Positions 35,441 through 49,532 of a DNA stretch of 64,000 bases are shown in pieces. How positions within the stretch are numbered: position 1 is the stretch's first letter; each line of letters opens with the position of its first letter. Position numbers and translations under genes: made by a program. This DNA comes from Macrobrachium rosenbergii (Eukaryota; Arthropoda; Malacostraca; Decapoda; Palaemonidae), in NCBI RefSeq assembly GCF_040412425.1, contig NC_089767.1, positions 3,879,948 through 3,943,947 of the forward strand, read 5' to 3'. The notes beneath the pieces are model-generated. The model had not been told where the DNA came from. It was given only the letters and a program-made list of their open reading frames with translations, and made no database searches.

Positions 35441-35805
35441 ATAGGGAGTTGAATAAGGAAAAAATCGGGGAAAGCTGCAATAAGTTTTATTTTCTTAACA
35501 ATAACGAACTTAATAACATATTAATTTTGCACCCCTCTACCACCCCGGATTTGGCCGCCATCTTGAAAAAATGGCGGCGAAAAACAGTTTTTTGAAAATA
35601 TCTCTCTTAGGACACATTTTAGTGAAAAATAATACGAAATATAAAATATTCTACATAAAATTCTCTATAAAAACTCCTCTATTCATTTTTCTGATATCTT
35701 GCAGGGTTTTTGAGTTACAGTCGAAAAAATGGTCGCGTATGTTTGTCGATACTCCCCGTTTTCTAATAGTTTGGAAAATCGTCTCACAAGGGTGGCCTTC
35801 CTCCT
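35441..35805. other. unassigned sequence with GCCGCCAT/ATGGCGGC hairpin
   Basis: An 8-bp perfect inverted repeat (35554-35561 and 35571-35578) lies between the Penelope fragment and the XPG-like pseudogene. The rest is AT-rich and unassigned. Confidence 0.45.
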
Positions 35806-37411
35806 TTATTCTGGCTCAGCAGATGCTTCTTTAAACAGGGCAACATGATCTCGTAGTTCTTCATATTTTTCCAACACACTTATAAACTTCAGTAGTTTTC
35901 CTTGCCTGAAAATGGCAGTAGTATCAGCCCCACTAAATGCATGCAAGAAAAGAATCTTGTCCTTGATGACTGATCCAAATTTCATGCAGTAAGGCGTGTA
36001 CAACTTGCTTTCAGTATTTCTTCTACCTGGTTTTAAAAAGTATATATTTGCCTTTGCTCCACCCAAAGCTGTCAGGATAATTAAGAGGTCCACATCTCCT
36101 CCCACTATCGTTACTGATTCAGCTTTGGTACATTCTTCAATAGCAGTGGTAACGATCAGTGTATCAGCATCGTCAGGTGCCTGTTTTACAATAAAACCCT
36201 CACTGGTCAATTTAGTTTTGAGCATTGCGAAAAGCCGGCTCTCATTTCTCTCACTGGAAAGAAATTTACTTTGACTTGATGTTGCTGGCATTGTTTCGTC
36301 AAATATGGCGTACCGTCTGGTGGAATTAATCATTCGACGAGCACGCCCAGCACATTTCGTGCTTTTTTCTGTCAGGTTTTCTGGACATCCATCAAATACA
36401 ACAATGGCATTTGTCTTGTAGTGCCTTTTTACACACTCAGTGTATCTGCCTAGAACTGATGAGAATATCTCTCCATAACATAAACTGTATCTCCAACAAT
36501 TGCTGGGTCACTAAGAGGTTCAAATACTTCATACATCATGGATTTTTTGGTTTTACGCATTCCTATGTCATCAGAAAGTGACACGGGATATGGGGCTAGT
36601 TCATACTCAAAGTTAAGCTTGAATAGTTCATGTGAGTTGTCGGTGAATGGAATTCTTCTAAATAACATCTCAGGTTCAACTGGATATGCAACATCCCGTA
36701 CTTTTACTCCTGTCATGTTAGCTCCCAGTGGTTTGACCCTCTTCTTTCTTTTAAACTTGACTTTTGCAAAATTGCCAACTATATTTGACATTGAGCAGAC
36801 TCAACACCATAAAGTGTTTCTCATCTCCTGTGGTCTGTTGTCTCTGCTAAAAATCTGGAAATGGTGGGTGGGATGAGAACCATTCTGCAAAGTGCATCTT
36901 TGTTGTCTCTGCTTCCTGGCATCTACATGCTTCTTCCTGTACTGTAAGTGACATCACAATATTCCTCAATCTTCTCCGTGACCCTCAGATTGATAGGCAT
37001 TCCAAGAACCCATTTGGTTAGCATCGAGTCCGTCATTCCTCTACCACGAGTCAATCCACCACAACTCTTCATCGACCGCATCAATGTCTGCTCAATGGTC
37101 ATATCAGACCAGATGCCAGACCAAAATTTGTCTGACCGTCTTATTGTAGAAAACCCCTTCTGAACATAATCTTCAAATTCCTTGCGGGTAATGCAGTCAT
37201 ACATGTCTTGTAAATACAACTGAGCTGATTTTGTATATAAGAAATGACCACTGGCATGAAGGTAGGGAACTGCCCCTAGAAACAATTCAAATGATGCTTC
37301 CTCCTGCCCTTTGGGATAAGAAAAAACCCCAAGATCATTCACTGTTATGACCAAACTAAAGGAGGAGTCAGTGTGCTGGACAACATGTGAAACAGATACT
37401 CTTGTAGTCAA
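35806..37411 (-). pseudogene. XPG/FEN1-like nuclease family member, broken by frameshifts
   Basis: Three minus-strand blocks follow each other: 37411-36923, 36791-36455 and about 36484-35806. The first carries IWSDMTIEQTLMRSMKSCGG and LTRGRGMTDSMLTKWVLGMP; the second is unrecognised; the third resembles the N and I regions of XPG/FEN1 nucleases. There, VFDG (36388-36399) matches the FEN1 VFDG.P box, DDADTLI (36154-36174) the E/D-rich helix, GGDVDLLII (36076-36102) the D.D loop and SGADTTA (about 35915-35935) the G.D box. These positions supply the metal ligands in XPG enzymes, and all acidic residues are kept. Blocks 2 and 3 are in different frames at about 36480, blocks 1 and 2 are separated by stops, and the C-terminus is cut at a stop near 35806. 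I recall similar proteins as uncharacterised multi-copy families in aquatic invertebrates but cannot name them. It could instead be a spliced gene with unrecognised introns. Confidence 0.6.
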
Positions 37412-38097
37412 AAGACCTGACGCAGGCAGCTTTGTTTATTTTTCTGGAATGCTGAATGCACATACGTACATGAACTGGCCAGGGAACTGATGAGCCTTGG
37501 GCTGAGAGAAGGTTACATCAAAAAGGAATGAAACTATCAGCATCCTCACTAATAAGGATGTGCTTCAGCATCTTAGATGATGTGAGACCTCAGGATGTGG
37601 ATTTTCAGCAGGACCACACAGCAAGAAGAGGTGTGCTGTTGTAACCTTGTATGTTCGCTGGAATTGTGTGCTAGAATGCACTCATGATGCTGACAAACTG
37701 TCTGCTGTATTGTTCTATTACTTGTAGTGAAGTCGCCGTACAATAAAGATATGTCTTCTCCTCTACAAGCATTTACATCACACCTCATCTATGTAGCTAA
37801 GTGGCATACAAAGACATAACATGTGCCTTCTGTCCATGGAAGATAATCAACCAGACAAGGACCGTCTGAGCCTGCTGTTTGAAGCCTACAGTATGTGCCT
37901 ACACCACTCAGATGTTCTCCGGAGTAAACTAACATGTAACGACATAGTTTTAGTTTTTCGTCGGACAAACAAATCTTTAGTTTTTGACAATTACTTGCAA
38001 AAAATTCATATGAAGCTGCATATCTTATATGTGTAAGCTAAACGCTTATGTACTGAATCACTGTTTCCTATCAGTTCCAGGCACCCGTTCTACTGTG
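37412..38097. other. unassigned sequence, possibly upstream part of the XPG-like pseudogene
   Basis: A 71-codon minus frame at 37573-37788 lies immediately upstream of the XPG-like blocks and could be part of their N-terminal coding region, but I see no motif in it. Confidence 0.3.
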
Positions 38098-38402
38098 GAT
38101 AGATTGGAATGGAAGGTAGAATTTAGGCCAAAGGCCAAGCACTAGGAACTATGATGTCATTCATTTCTGAAAGGGATATTAAGATCAGAAAGGTTTGAAA
38201 GGTGTGACAGGAGGAAAACCTCGCAGTTACACTATGAAACAAGTGATAGGAGAGAGTAGAAAGAAACATATAAGAAAAGGAATGAACGGAGGTACAGCAA
38301 AAGGAATGAACGGGGTTGCAGTTACAGGCTGAAGGGACGCTGCAAGGAACCTTAAGTAATGCCTACAGTGCACCGCATTGGGTACACTGACGGCACTACT
38401 TC
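38098..38402 (+). repeat. SINE-like interspersed repeat, copy 4
   Basis: It begins TAGAATTTAGGCCAAAGGCC and retains GTGTGACAGGAGGAAAACCTC, GGAGGTACAGCAAAAGG and AATGCCTACAGTGCACCG. A shortened middle and an ACTGACGGCACTAC end complete it. Confidence 0.8.
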
Positions 38403-38969
38403 CATTCAGCTTACATGGTGAGTTGGAGATTTTGCCCTGTTTCATATATTTTTCTGTCTGTCCCAGAATAAGACAACAATTTACTGGTTATCAATAATTT
38501 TTTTTAAGTACTTCTGATTTCTTTTGCGTTGGTTCATTTACACTTACTTAAAGTCAAAATGTCTCAATATTTTTTTTTATTTTTTAAACTAAAGCACCCA
38601 TTTAGAATAGATAAAGGGTCTCTAAATCATTTATTTCGTTGTTTTACTAGTGATTCTCAAGGGATTCAGGTTCCTATACAATGTCTTCTATCTATGTTTA
38701 CGCACCATTTACCACAACTTCGAGAGGCTAACCTCACTTCTTGATAAAAAGAAAACCATTTTCCTTTTTTCTTATGATTTTATGGGTTACTGCAAGCATC
38801 ATCATTAATGTCAATAAGGCATTTCCATTATTACATGAAGACAAACGCATATTTTTTATCAAATATCTTCAGTCAGTTGTATAATAATGGTAAAATGTTT
38901 TCATCCATTTCACATAGTCTAATACCTGAGGAATATAGGAATTTCTCGAAAATTAGCAAATTATGTAAG

Positions 38970-38974
<5 letters not shown>
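38403..38974. other. unassigned sequence
   Basis: No gene or repeat recognised. Confidence 0.45.

Positions 38975-39051
<77 letters not shown>
38975..39051. repeat. (TA)n microsatellite
   Basis: A pure TA run. Confidence 0.95.
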
Positions 39052-39054
<3 letters not shown>

Positions 39055-39213
39055 GGGTCGTCAGTGCTGCAAAACAGAATAGTCTCTCATTAAATTTTAA
39101 TAAAGAAAATGTGTATTACCATAAAACCCAAGAATTTTACTTTAGAGGTAACTAATATTTTTGTTCCATGTAATTCATGGTATAGCATTTTGTCAACACG
39201 TTTCCAGATTTTA

Positions 39214-39216
<3 letters not shown>

Positions 39217-39306
<90 letters not shown>
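39217..39306. repeat. (TA)n microsatellite
   Basis: A pure TA run followed by CATATATACATATAGG. Confidence 0.95.
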
Positions 39307-41849
<2,543 letters not shown>

Positions 41850-42411
41850 TTTTTCAGCGGATCGTAACTTTTTCCGAGTGCCGAGTCGGCGCGAACGGCG
41901 TCGCGCAGCACCGCTCTCCGCAGTTCTTAAGATGGCCGAAGTGCGGCTCTCCTCTCGCCGCCGTACGTCGCCCTGACCCGATCGCGGGAAGTTGAATTCC
42001 GTCCGGTCGTATCGCAGGCTGACCCAGGTCATTCCCTAGGGGCCATGGATCAAATACTTCGAACCAATCAGAATTTGTCTCGTCAATATGATTCGTAGGC
42101 CCATGCCCTGACCACGGTCACGCTTCCTTTCCGTCTGTAACCCCGAGATGGAGAGTCGCGATATCCAGAAGGCGTTCGTTGTCCATTTCGGGCATTTCTT
42201 GATTTAATTAGGCGCGTCTGTCCGCTCGAGAGCCGCCCGACGTCCCCCGTCTCCGATTTACTCTAGCGACCGAATACAATAAGACCCGGGCCGAGTACTT
42301 CCGACTCACCTGACCGGCAGCCGGCGGCTGCACAGGAGCCGAGGATGGTAGGACCTGCAGAGAAGCCGATGCTGTTACCTTCGTGGTGGGACGGCGGCGA
42401 TTTTGAATGAG
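41850..42411 (+). promoter_or_regulatory. CpG-rich block: candidate TRAPPC4 promoter and non-coding first exon
   Basis: This is the most CpG- and GC-rich block of the window apart from repeats. It ends in GAATGAG followed by GTAAGCAG, a strong 5' splice donor (intron would start at 42412). The first coding exon of TRAPPC4 begins with an acceptor five bases before its ATG, so a non-coding upstream exon on the + strand is required, and this is the best-placed candidate. A 21-residue upstream frame (42345-42410, MVGPAEKPMLLPSWWDGGDF plus E) ends one base before the donor. A 115-codon minus-strand frame over part of the block (41685-42032) is probably a product of base composition. Confidence 0.4.
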
Positions 42412-43356
42412 GTAAGCAGAGCTTTTACCTTTCCTTTTACATTTGTTTTATTGCAAGGCGAATTGTGACGTTATATGACCCTGTTTTCTGTTGCTGCCTT
42501 CCTCACGTCGCTCATTTTCTGTAACCCGTGTGACTAACACGCGCAGCGCAACATTACCGCCTGCCGGAACATACGAGCTTGCCAAGAATCTTCCAAAATG
42601 TGGACAAGGCAGGAAGCGCTGTTCCGCCACCCCTAAACTGAAAGCAGAAATGTTAAAAAAATGAGCGTTACAAAAATAGTGTCCTTTGTAATGTAGGTAG
42701 GGAGTAGTCTAACTGATGTTTATGTAGGCTACAAGTAGCCTAGGCTAGCGATATCCGTAGGTGCATTAGGGCCTACTGTAAGTAGAGTGGCAGGTCAACA
42801 TTTTGTGTGCAGAGTACCTGGTCATCCTCGTGTATGTAGTGTAGTGGTTCAGACTCGTGTGTAGAGGGACAACCTTTTGCATGTAGACTATCGGGTCAGA
42901 AAATTTCAGAACGCGCCGCCGTAGAACCCCCCTGTTGCTTTCCCCCACCCAAAACCCCGGTTCCCATCAGGGTCCCCCTTACCGTTTAGTTGTTTTCTTG
43001 TTGCTTTTTTTTTTCGCGCCACCGATGAAAGCAGTGATTTTTTTACCGTTGTCAGGCACAGAGGGAGCAATTTTTTTCGTTGTGTTTTCTATAGCCAATT
43101 TTTTGGTGCCAAATTGGGGTTACCACGGACCTTCACTGACTCCAAAAATTGATATAGGCCTACTCATGCGGTCATCTCCTTTACATTTACCCAAGTTTCT
43201 GGAATAATTGCACAAGAGTTTCCTAGGCTAAGGCTATTGGTACTTGATTTTCACGCCAAAAACGATTGGCCTACACACACACACACTAGGCCATAATCAG
43301 TCATTATTGTTCGTGTAAAACTGCTCGTTTTGTGTTTCCCCATACCATCCCTTATA
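42412..43356. other. unassigned sequence (inside putative TRAPPC4 intron 1)
   Basis: No exon or repeat recognised, apart from a short CA run near 43276. Confidence 0.4.
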
Positions 43357-43602
43357 CAGGCAGTCCCTGGTTAACGGCGGGTATTCCGTCCCTGGCCAAG
43401 TGCTGCTAACCGAAATTCAGCGATGGTAGCATTGAAAACCCCACTTAATGGCACTGTTAACCGGATGTTGGCATTGTTAATTGGAGATCCATGCTGTAAT
43501 CCCACTTAACAGCACTATTAACTGGAGATCGGTGTAAAAAATCTGGTTAACAACATCACTAGCCAAGCTCCATTAACCTATACCTCCAGTAAGTGGGGAC
43601 TG

Positions 43603-43603
<1 letters not shown>
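43357..43603. mobile_element. Tigger-like MITE (CAGGCAGTCCC family), copy 1
   Basis: It starts TA-CAGGCAGTCCCTGGTTAA and ends GTGGGGACTGCTGA-TA, imperfect terminal inverted repeats of the family at 53577-54181. The interior is a run of related short phrases (CACTGTTAACCGG, CACTTAACAGCAC). The right end passes directly into a TA microsatellite. Confidence 0.65.

Positions 43604-43676
<73 letters not shown>
43604..43676. repeat. (TA)n microsatellite at MITE boundary
   Basis: A TA run starts exactly at the right end of the preceding MITE, where a TA target duplication is expected. Confidence 0.9.
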
Positions 43677-43680
<4 letters not shown>

Positions 43681-43681
<1 letters not shown>

Positions 43682-44683
43682 GGAAATTATTGGTAGACTG
43701 CAGTGGGAAACCATGATTTATAGGAGCAGTAAAATCAAAAGTGAGTGAGTTGCACAAACAGGAATGCTCTTAGGCTGAAGATAACCTCTAAGCAACATGG
43801 GTTCATGTCATTCACCAGAATCAGTCATGAAACACATTACAAACCAGATAGATGCCACAGGGTCAAATGCACTGATGGACCATAACCTCACCTTCCACAG
43901 CCTAATCTAACCTTGGTGCTGAGGTCTATTCAACTAGGGTTGAAATGGGGGTCCATCCCCTTGAACTCCCACTGCACCTAACCTAAACTAGGCCACTGTA
44001 AGTAACAGTGTATGATACAGGAACGCCTCATAATGTTGTCTTACTTTCAACACCCTGTTAATGCATATGTCATTCTCCTATGTCTAATGTCTGTTTTGGG
44101 GGTTGGGGAGAGAGAAAAGCCCCACTTGGCTTGGTCAAGGATGGCACCCTAGGATAGGTTAGGTTATGATGTGAAGTATGTCTTTGATCTGCTTTGATGC
44201 AGGCCTTGACCTGCAGAAGAAAATGTGTGAAATTCTTCTGCACTTTTACCTGTGGCCTTACCTAACCTATGGCACTGGTTTATCACCTGGCCTGGGGGCT
44301 GCCGCTTACCCTAACTTAGGGTATAATATAAGGAGGCATCCTAACTTTACTTTTCCTGACCTCACCTAACATACCCAGTCCTTACCGTGCCTGGATGCTT
44401 TTCCCCCCTGGACCACTTATTCTAAATTGACCTAGAGTGGCATAAATCATAACGTGTAATTGAGAAATTCATCTTAACCAAACCTTGCACACCAAATTGT
44501 AACTCTTCCCATGATCATTGCAAAGTTCATATTCCTTATGTTCAGTTTGAGAGATGAAGGTAGAAGGCACACCTCTTTCTTATCTCAATTTTGGTACATA
44601 TTTCCATTTAGTGAGGAAAGGGTTTTATCCATGGAAAGAATTAAGGTATTTTCTGATTGACAGAGTTGATTTTGAATAGATTA
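43681..44683. other. unassigned sequence with scattered TAACCTAACC-like words
   Basis: CCTAACCTAAAC, GGTTAGGTTA and CTTACCTAACCTA are scattered but never in tandem. No exon recognised. Confidence 0.4.
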
Positions 44684-44800
44684 ATATTTGTTCCAACAGC
44701 ATTACAAACCGTTGCTTTCATAATATTTGTTCCAACAGCATTACAAACCGTTGCTTTCATAATATTTGTTCCAACAGCATTACAAACCGTTGCTTTCATA
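44684..44800 (+). repeat. three perfect tandem copies of a 39-bp unit
   Basis: The unit starts ATATTTGTTCCAACAGCATT and ends GTTGCTTTCATA; three copies follow each other without a difference that I can see. Confidence 0.95.
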
Positions 44801-44930
44801 TAGAAATATCATTCAATGTGAACTTGAGCCCTTCAAAGCAATTTTTCTTCAACTGTCTTTTGGAGTGGACAGACATCTTACTGCACTCCTCTTTACTCTC
44901 TTGAACTTTTCTTAAGTATTTGTACTTTTT

Positions 44931-45626
44931 TAGTTTTCTTTTGAAGAAAACTATTGTGCTGGCTGTGTCTGTCCATCTGCACTTTTTTCTATCTGCACTT
45001 TATCTGTCTGCTCTCAGATCTTAAAAACTACTGAGGCTAGAGGGCTGCAAATTGCAATGTTGATCGTCCACCCTCCAATCATCAAACATGCCAAATTGCA
45101 GCCCTCTAGCTCAGTAGTTTTAATTTTATTTAAGGTTAAAGTTAGCCATAATCGTGCTTCTGGCAACAGTATAGGATACGCCACCACTGGGCGGTGGTTA
45201 AAATTTTATGGGCCACAGCTGTTCATACAGCATTATACCGAAACCACTTAAGTTAAGTATACCTTAGTTTAACCTGACCACTGAGCTGATTAACAGCTCT
45301 CCTAGGGCTGGCCCGAAGGATTAGACTTGTTTTATGTGGCTAAGAACCAATTGATTGCCTAGCAACGGGACCTACAGCTTATTGTGGAATCCGAACCACA
45401 TTATACCGAGAAATGAATTTCTATCACCAGAAATAAATTTAACTCTAATTCTTCATTGGTCGGCCGGAGACTCGAACTTGAGCCTAGCAGAGTGCTAGCC
45501 GAGAACTCTACCAACTCGTCCAACAAGGAACTATAAAGATAGATCTATTTCCGGTGGCCTTAATTATACATTGTAACAGCTGTACAGAAAACTCGGTTAC
45601 TCCAGAGAAACTTCAGCACATTTTTG
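44931..45626 (-). repeat. hairpin-rich interspersed repeat, split by a SINE
   Basis: It starts TAGTTTTCTTTTGAAGAAAA, has the central hairpin at about 45028-45120, and reaches CATACAGCATTATACCGAAACCAC. It is then interrupted by the SINE at 45249-45531 and resumes at AAAGATAGATCTATTTCCGG to end at the CCAGAGAAACTTCAGCACAT hairpin remnant. Confidence 0.85.
45249..45531 (-). mobile_element. tRNA-derived SINE, copy 2, nested
   Basis: On the minus strand it begins with a tRNA-like head (GACGAGTTGGTAGAGTTCTC A-box region, AAGTTCGAGTCTCCG B box) and has the same body as 2414-2687. It lies inside a copy of the hairpin-rich family and is therefore younger than it. Confidence 0.85.
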
Positions 45627-45779
45627 ACTTGTTACATTTGTTGAATATTTTTAGGGTTTGTTTTTCCAAAACTTTCCTTTTGCACCAGAGTGCCAGTCTT
45701 TGGGTGAAGTTCATGTTGAGAAGGTTGGGCATGGTATTGTCTCCTTCTTTTTTTTTAAGAGGGTTTGGTGATGGGCTTA

Positions 45780-48560
45780 CCGTCACTTTATCAAGAGAAA
45801 CATGGAGGCAGTGGTGAAAAAAAGATCAGAGTCCTGGGACTCACTCTCAGCACTATCTTTCAAACCCTCTTTGGGAGTGAGGACCTCTGTAGCCAAACCT
45901 TTTGGGGTAGCTAAGCCTTCAGGGTATGGGTATGGGTCAGGGTCTGGGAGGAAGCCTGCTCCTCCTAAACCAAGTATAGTACTGTAGTTCAGTCTTCTTG
46001 CTCTAGAAAGAAAGGGAGTCATCCCAGCCCTTTTGCTCTCCTACCCTTGGCTAAGAAAGTGAGTGGGGGGAAGAAGGAAGGAGTGGGTTGCTTAGGGTAG
46101 TGATCCCATCTTCAGCTGCCACAAGTAGGGGGGTTCCCATCTGAGCATTGTTCAATCTGGCAGAGACAAGGGCCAGAGCCCTAGGTAATTGTAGTTCTCT
46201 GAGATGGTTACCATATTCCCTTCAAGAACTGTCTCCCTCCCCTTACTCAGGCACCAGTACTGTTTTGGACGTTCCATCTAAATTTTCTAAAATCTCGTAG
46301 CCCTGTGGATGTTGGTGGAGGCAGTGATCAGGAAAGGTGCTATAGAAGCCATTGAGAACTAGTCTCCTCAGTTTTAGTCCCCTTTTCTTGGTGGAGAAAC
46401 AAAGGGGAGCTAGAGACTGGTCATCAGTGTCTTTTTGCAGAAAGAATTTGTGTTACAGATTTGCTCCAGGTTTAAACAGCATGAGCTATGTTAGATTCCA
46501 TCAGAGAGGGCAATTTCATGCTTTTTGTAAATCTGAAGGATGTGTACTTACCCCCTCATCAGAACTGCAGGACATACCTCCACTTTTTCTGCAGTGGGTC
46601 TGTTTATCAGTTCAAAGCACTTTGCTTTGACCTGACAACAACCCGCAGGTGTTTACCTTGGTTTTGCCTGGGTCCCACTTGCCTGGTATATGCTAGCTGC
46701 ATTACCTGTATGATTGGCTGGTCTTGGTGTCCTCCAAGGTGTGGTTGCTTCAGGACAGAGACTGCTTCCCCTCATTTTGCCACGAGTTAAGGATCATGAT
46801 AAACTGGGGGAAGTCATATTTCATTCCCAACCTTCAGAGAAAGTATCAGGGCATGTTCATAGACTAGGCATCAGCAAGGGTCTTTCTATCAGATGCTCTA
46901 TTGAGCAAGCCTAGGAAGGTTTTAGCACAGTTCCTGTACCAGCAAGATCAATTTTAACTTTGGCAGATGTACAAGTGGGTGGTTTTCTATGCTGTTGAGT
47001 TGTCAATCAGGTGTATTCCAGGTAGGCAGAAACTGGTGGCAGACCAGCTCAGCCATTGGGGTCAGGTAGTGGGGAACGGGTGGTTCCTACACCTATATAC
47101 TGTACAATATTGAGGAAAGGCTCTTCTAGATTTGGGGAGAAAGATGCTGGTGTTTTGCTCTCCCAATCTAGATCCCTGGTTGGTGATGGAAGTTGCCTTT
47201 CAACATCTCTGGGGCAACCTGAATATGTATGCCTTTTTGCCATTTAGTCTGATCTGTTGGCGGATCCACCGAGTATTGATCACATTGGGTCTCTAGGTAA
47301 CCCAAGTGGTAACTTGTAGGCCACATGATGAAGGGTTTTCCAATCTGTTGACCCACTCGGTTGAGGCACCAAGAGAGATTTTTCCATGGTCCACTTCTCT
47401 TTGCCATCCACAAGTTCTGAGGTACCACCAAATTACTAAATCTCTACAGTTATGCATGTGGAGGTTATTCAGCAGATTCAGTGAGAGAGGTTTTCCCAAA
47501 GGACTGGTTGGTTGCCTCCGCTGTTCCTCTGTGAATACGTAACAAGGAATTGGGCCATCTTCCAAGAGAGTGTTATAGAAGGGTCTCTCCCCAGGTGGAA
47601 CATCTGTTTAGGAGACTGTGGACTTCCTATACCTCCCTCATTGGGATAAGCTCCTCTCAACCCTGTGGTGGAAAGCTACCGCTCTACCTTGAGCCAGGTG
47701 TTCGGAGTGGAGGATATGGATCACTCTGTTGGCAGATTACTCATCCTCAGGAGGTGCTTTGAGCACTTTTTCACTTCAGGAACTATGTCCTCTCAAGTGA
47801 GATGTGACTCATTCTCCACAGTCTGACCCAGGCACCTTATGATCTCTTGGGGGAACCTCGGACTGGGAGCTCACAGTCAAGACTGTCTTCCTACTAGCCT
47901 TAGCCTCATCAAAGCACACTGGGGAGTTAGACAGCTAATCCTATCTAGCCCTGCTCTCAGAGGGGTTGTGGTTCTCTCTTTTTCTCATTTGTTCTTGAGT
48001 TTGTGGCAAAAATGCGGAACCCCATAGGTCTCTGACAAGAGGTATGAAAGTTTTGTGGTGGTGATGCAGACAAGGTATTTTTATGGCCAGTGCAAGCCTT
48101 GAGGTGCTATGTTTAAAAAAGCTGACATTTTAGGTCAGAGTTTTAATGAATTGTTGTTAACACCAAGCATAAGAACGATGTGTCTAGAACACCGTTTCTT
48201 TCTGGCTTAGTGAAGTTATCAGATGAGCTTACGACTCCACAAGGGAGAGCAACAGTTGTCTATTTCAGACGAGAGCCCATGAAGTCAGGAGCCTGGGCTG
48301 GTCCCTGGTCTTTTAGAAAAACTTTTCAATATTTCGGGTAATGGTGTATAAGACGACTCCGTCTAGAACACAGTCTTTCTGGCTTAGTGAAGTTATCAGA
48401 TGAGCTTATGACTCCTCAAGGGAGAACAACAGTTGTCTACTTCAGGTGAGAGCTCATGAAGTCAGGAGCATGGGCCGGTTCCTGGTTTCTTAGAAAAAAA
48501 CTCCAGGATTTCAAGTAATAAGGACAGGGGTCTGGAAACACTAGACCACTATCACCAGAG
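45780..48560 (+). pseudogene. decayed DIRS-like retrotransposon: Gag end, RT, RNase H and tyrosine recombinase
   Basis: The order is that of a DIRS-like element. A Gly/Pro-rich Gag C-terminus (PSGYGYGSGSGRKPAPPKP) lies at about 45802-45987. RT follows: EKQRGARDW, then DSIREGNFMLFVNLKDVY and CSGSVYQFKALCFDLTT near 46490-46640, then a frame change to ELRIMIN-like text near 46800. The RNase H end region has VADQLSHWGQVV and VAFQHLWGNLNMYAFLPF (about 47030-47240). The tyrosine recombinase has an N-terminal part with LYLPHWDKLLS-like text (about 47625-47655) and VFLLALASSKHTGELDS (about 47886-47936), where the catalytic Arg of a KRxGEL-type box is His (47915-47917). Many frameshifts and stops make it inactive. 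It lies in the putative first intron of TRAPPC4. Confidence 0.75.
48165..48500 (+). repeat. tandem duplication of ~175 bp inside the DIRS remnant
   Basis: The text GTCTAGAACACCGTTTCTTT / GTCTAGAACACAGTCTTTCT, then GCTTAGTGAAGTTATCAGAT and CAACAGTTGTCTAYTTCAG, occurs twice, near 48182 and 48360, with a few differences. Confidence 0.85.
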
Positions 48561-49532
48561 GTATATTGCCAAAATGTCCAAGGACACTACCTTTAGACCA
48601 GTGGTTGCACCTCAACAGGTTGTTTAAGTCACCCAAGCTCAGTTTGAGCAGAAAAGTATCTTGTGTGATTACTTGATTGAGCATAAATCTGAGGATGACT
48701 GGGGTCTCCTCTTCTATTTTTATCTCTTCCTGCTCAAAATAAGAACTCAGGCTGAGTACTTGATGGATTTGGCCATGGTACAGATAAGCTACACAATTCG
48801 AGCATCGTGTTTTAGTGCTTCATCTTTAAGAAGTTGACTCTTGCCGCTTTCCTCGCCGCTTTCCCATTCAGCAAGGAGAGGTACAGTGGTAGAATTATCT
48901 CCTGATAAATAGTTGACTTCTAAATTATTTAATTCTTATTGGTGTTGCACCTGGTTCTCTGAATATTTCCTTACTCAAGTGAGACCTCACACACATAGTA
49001 ACTTAGGCTCAGGGCCATACTGCTTAACTTAGGCTCAGGGCCATACTGCTTTGGCATCCTTATGACAGTCTGAGTTGGTTCAAGAGTTACTGCTTCCCCT
49101 TGCTCACAAATGTGACCAGGATCATGCCATTTCTGGATGGTTTTCATCTACTAGTCAGCTGGGAAGGACACCCTCCTACCAAAGGAGTAACCCTCCTATA
49201 TAAATGGCAATACAGTAGTTTGTATTTTCATAGACAAAAATAACAAATCTTGGAAGTGAATCTTACCTTTCTATTATGGTAGCTATATCACACGGGAGAA
49301 CAGTAGAGCTGGAAAACTAAGAAATTATTAGGATTCTTAGCTTGAACCATCTATGACCCATCCCTTTCTGGTCAACTGCTAGGTTTAGCATCTGTTGGTT
49401 TACATTCAGTTTTGCTCTGCTGTCGGCCTGTGAGGATTTATTGGAGTGCGCTGTTGAAACATAGTCTTTGCCGATTTGGATCTTTTGTTTTTATTTTGTT
49501 TGATATTTATTTGGTTTTGTTTGTTATTTAGG
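48561..49532. other. non-coding part between DIRS Pol and Gag-like fragments
   Basis: It contains a 26-bp tandem repeat (ACTTAGGCTCAGGGCCATAC, twice near 49003 and 49028) and AGTTTGTATTTTCATAGACA near 49217, a word that returns in variant form at about 50680 (TGTATTTTTCATAGAAATAC). These could be terminal or internal repeats of the DIRS-like element. Confidence 0.4.

Noticed and set aside
43880..44380. Interstitial telomere (TTAGG)n
   Set aside because: TTAGG/CCTAA words are scattered singly or in pairs, never as a tandem run.
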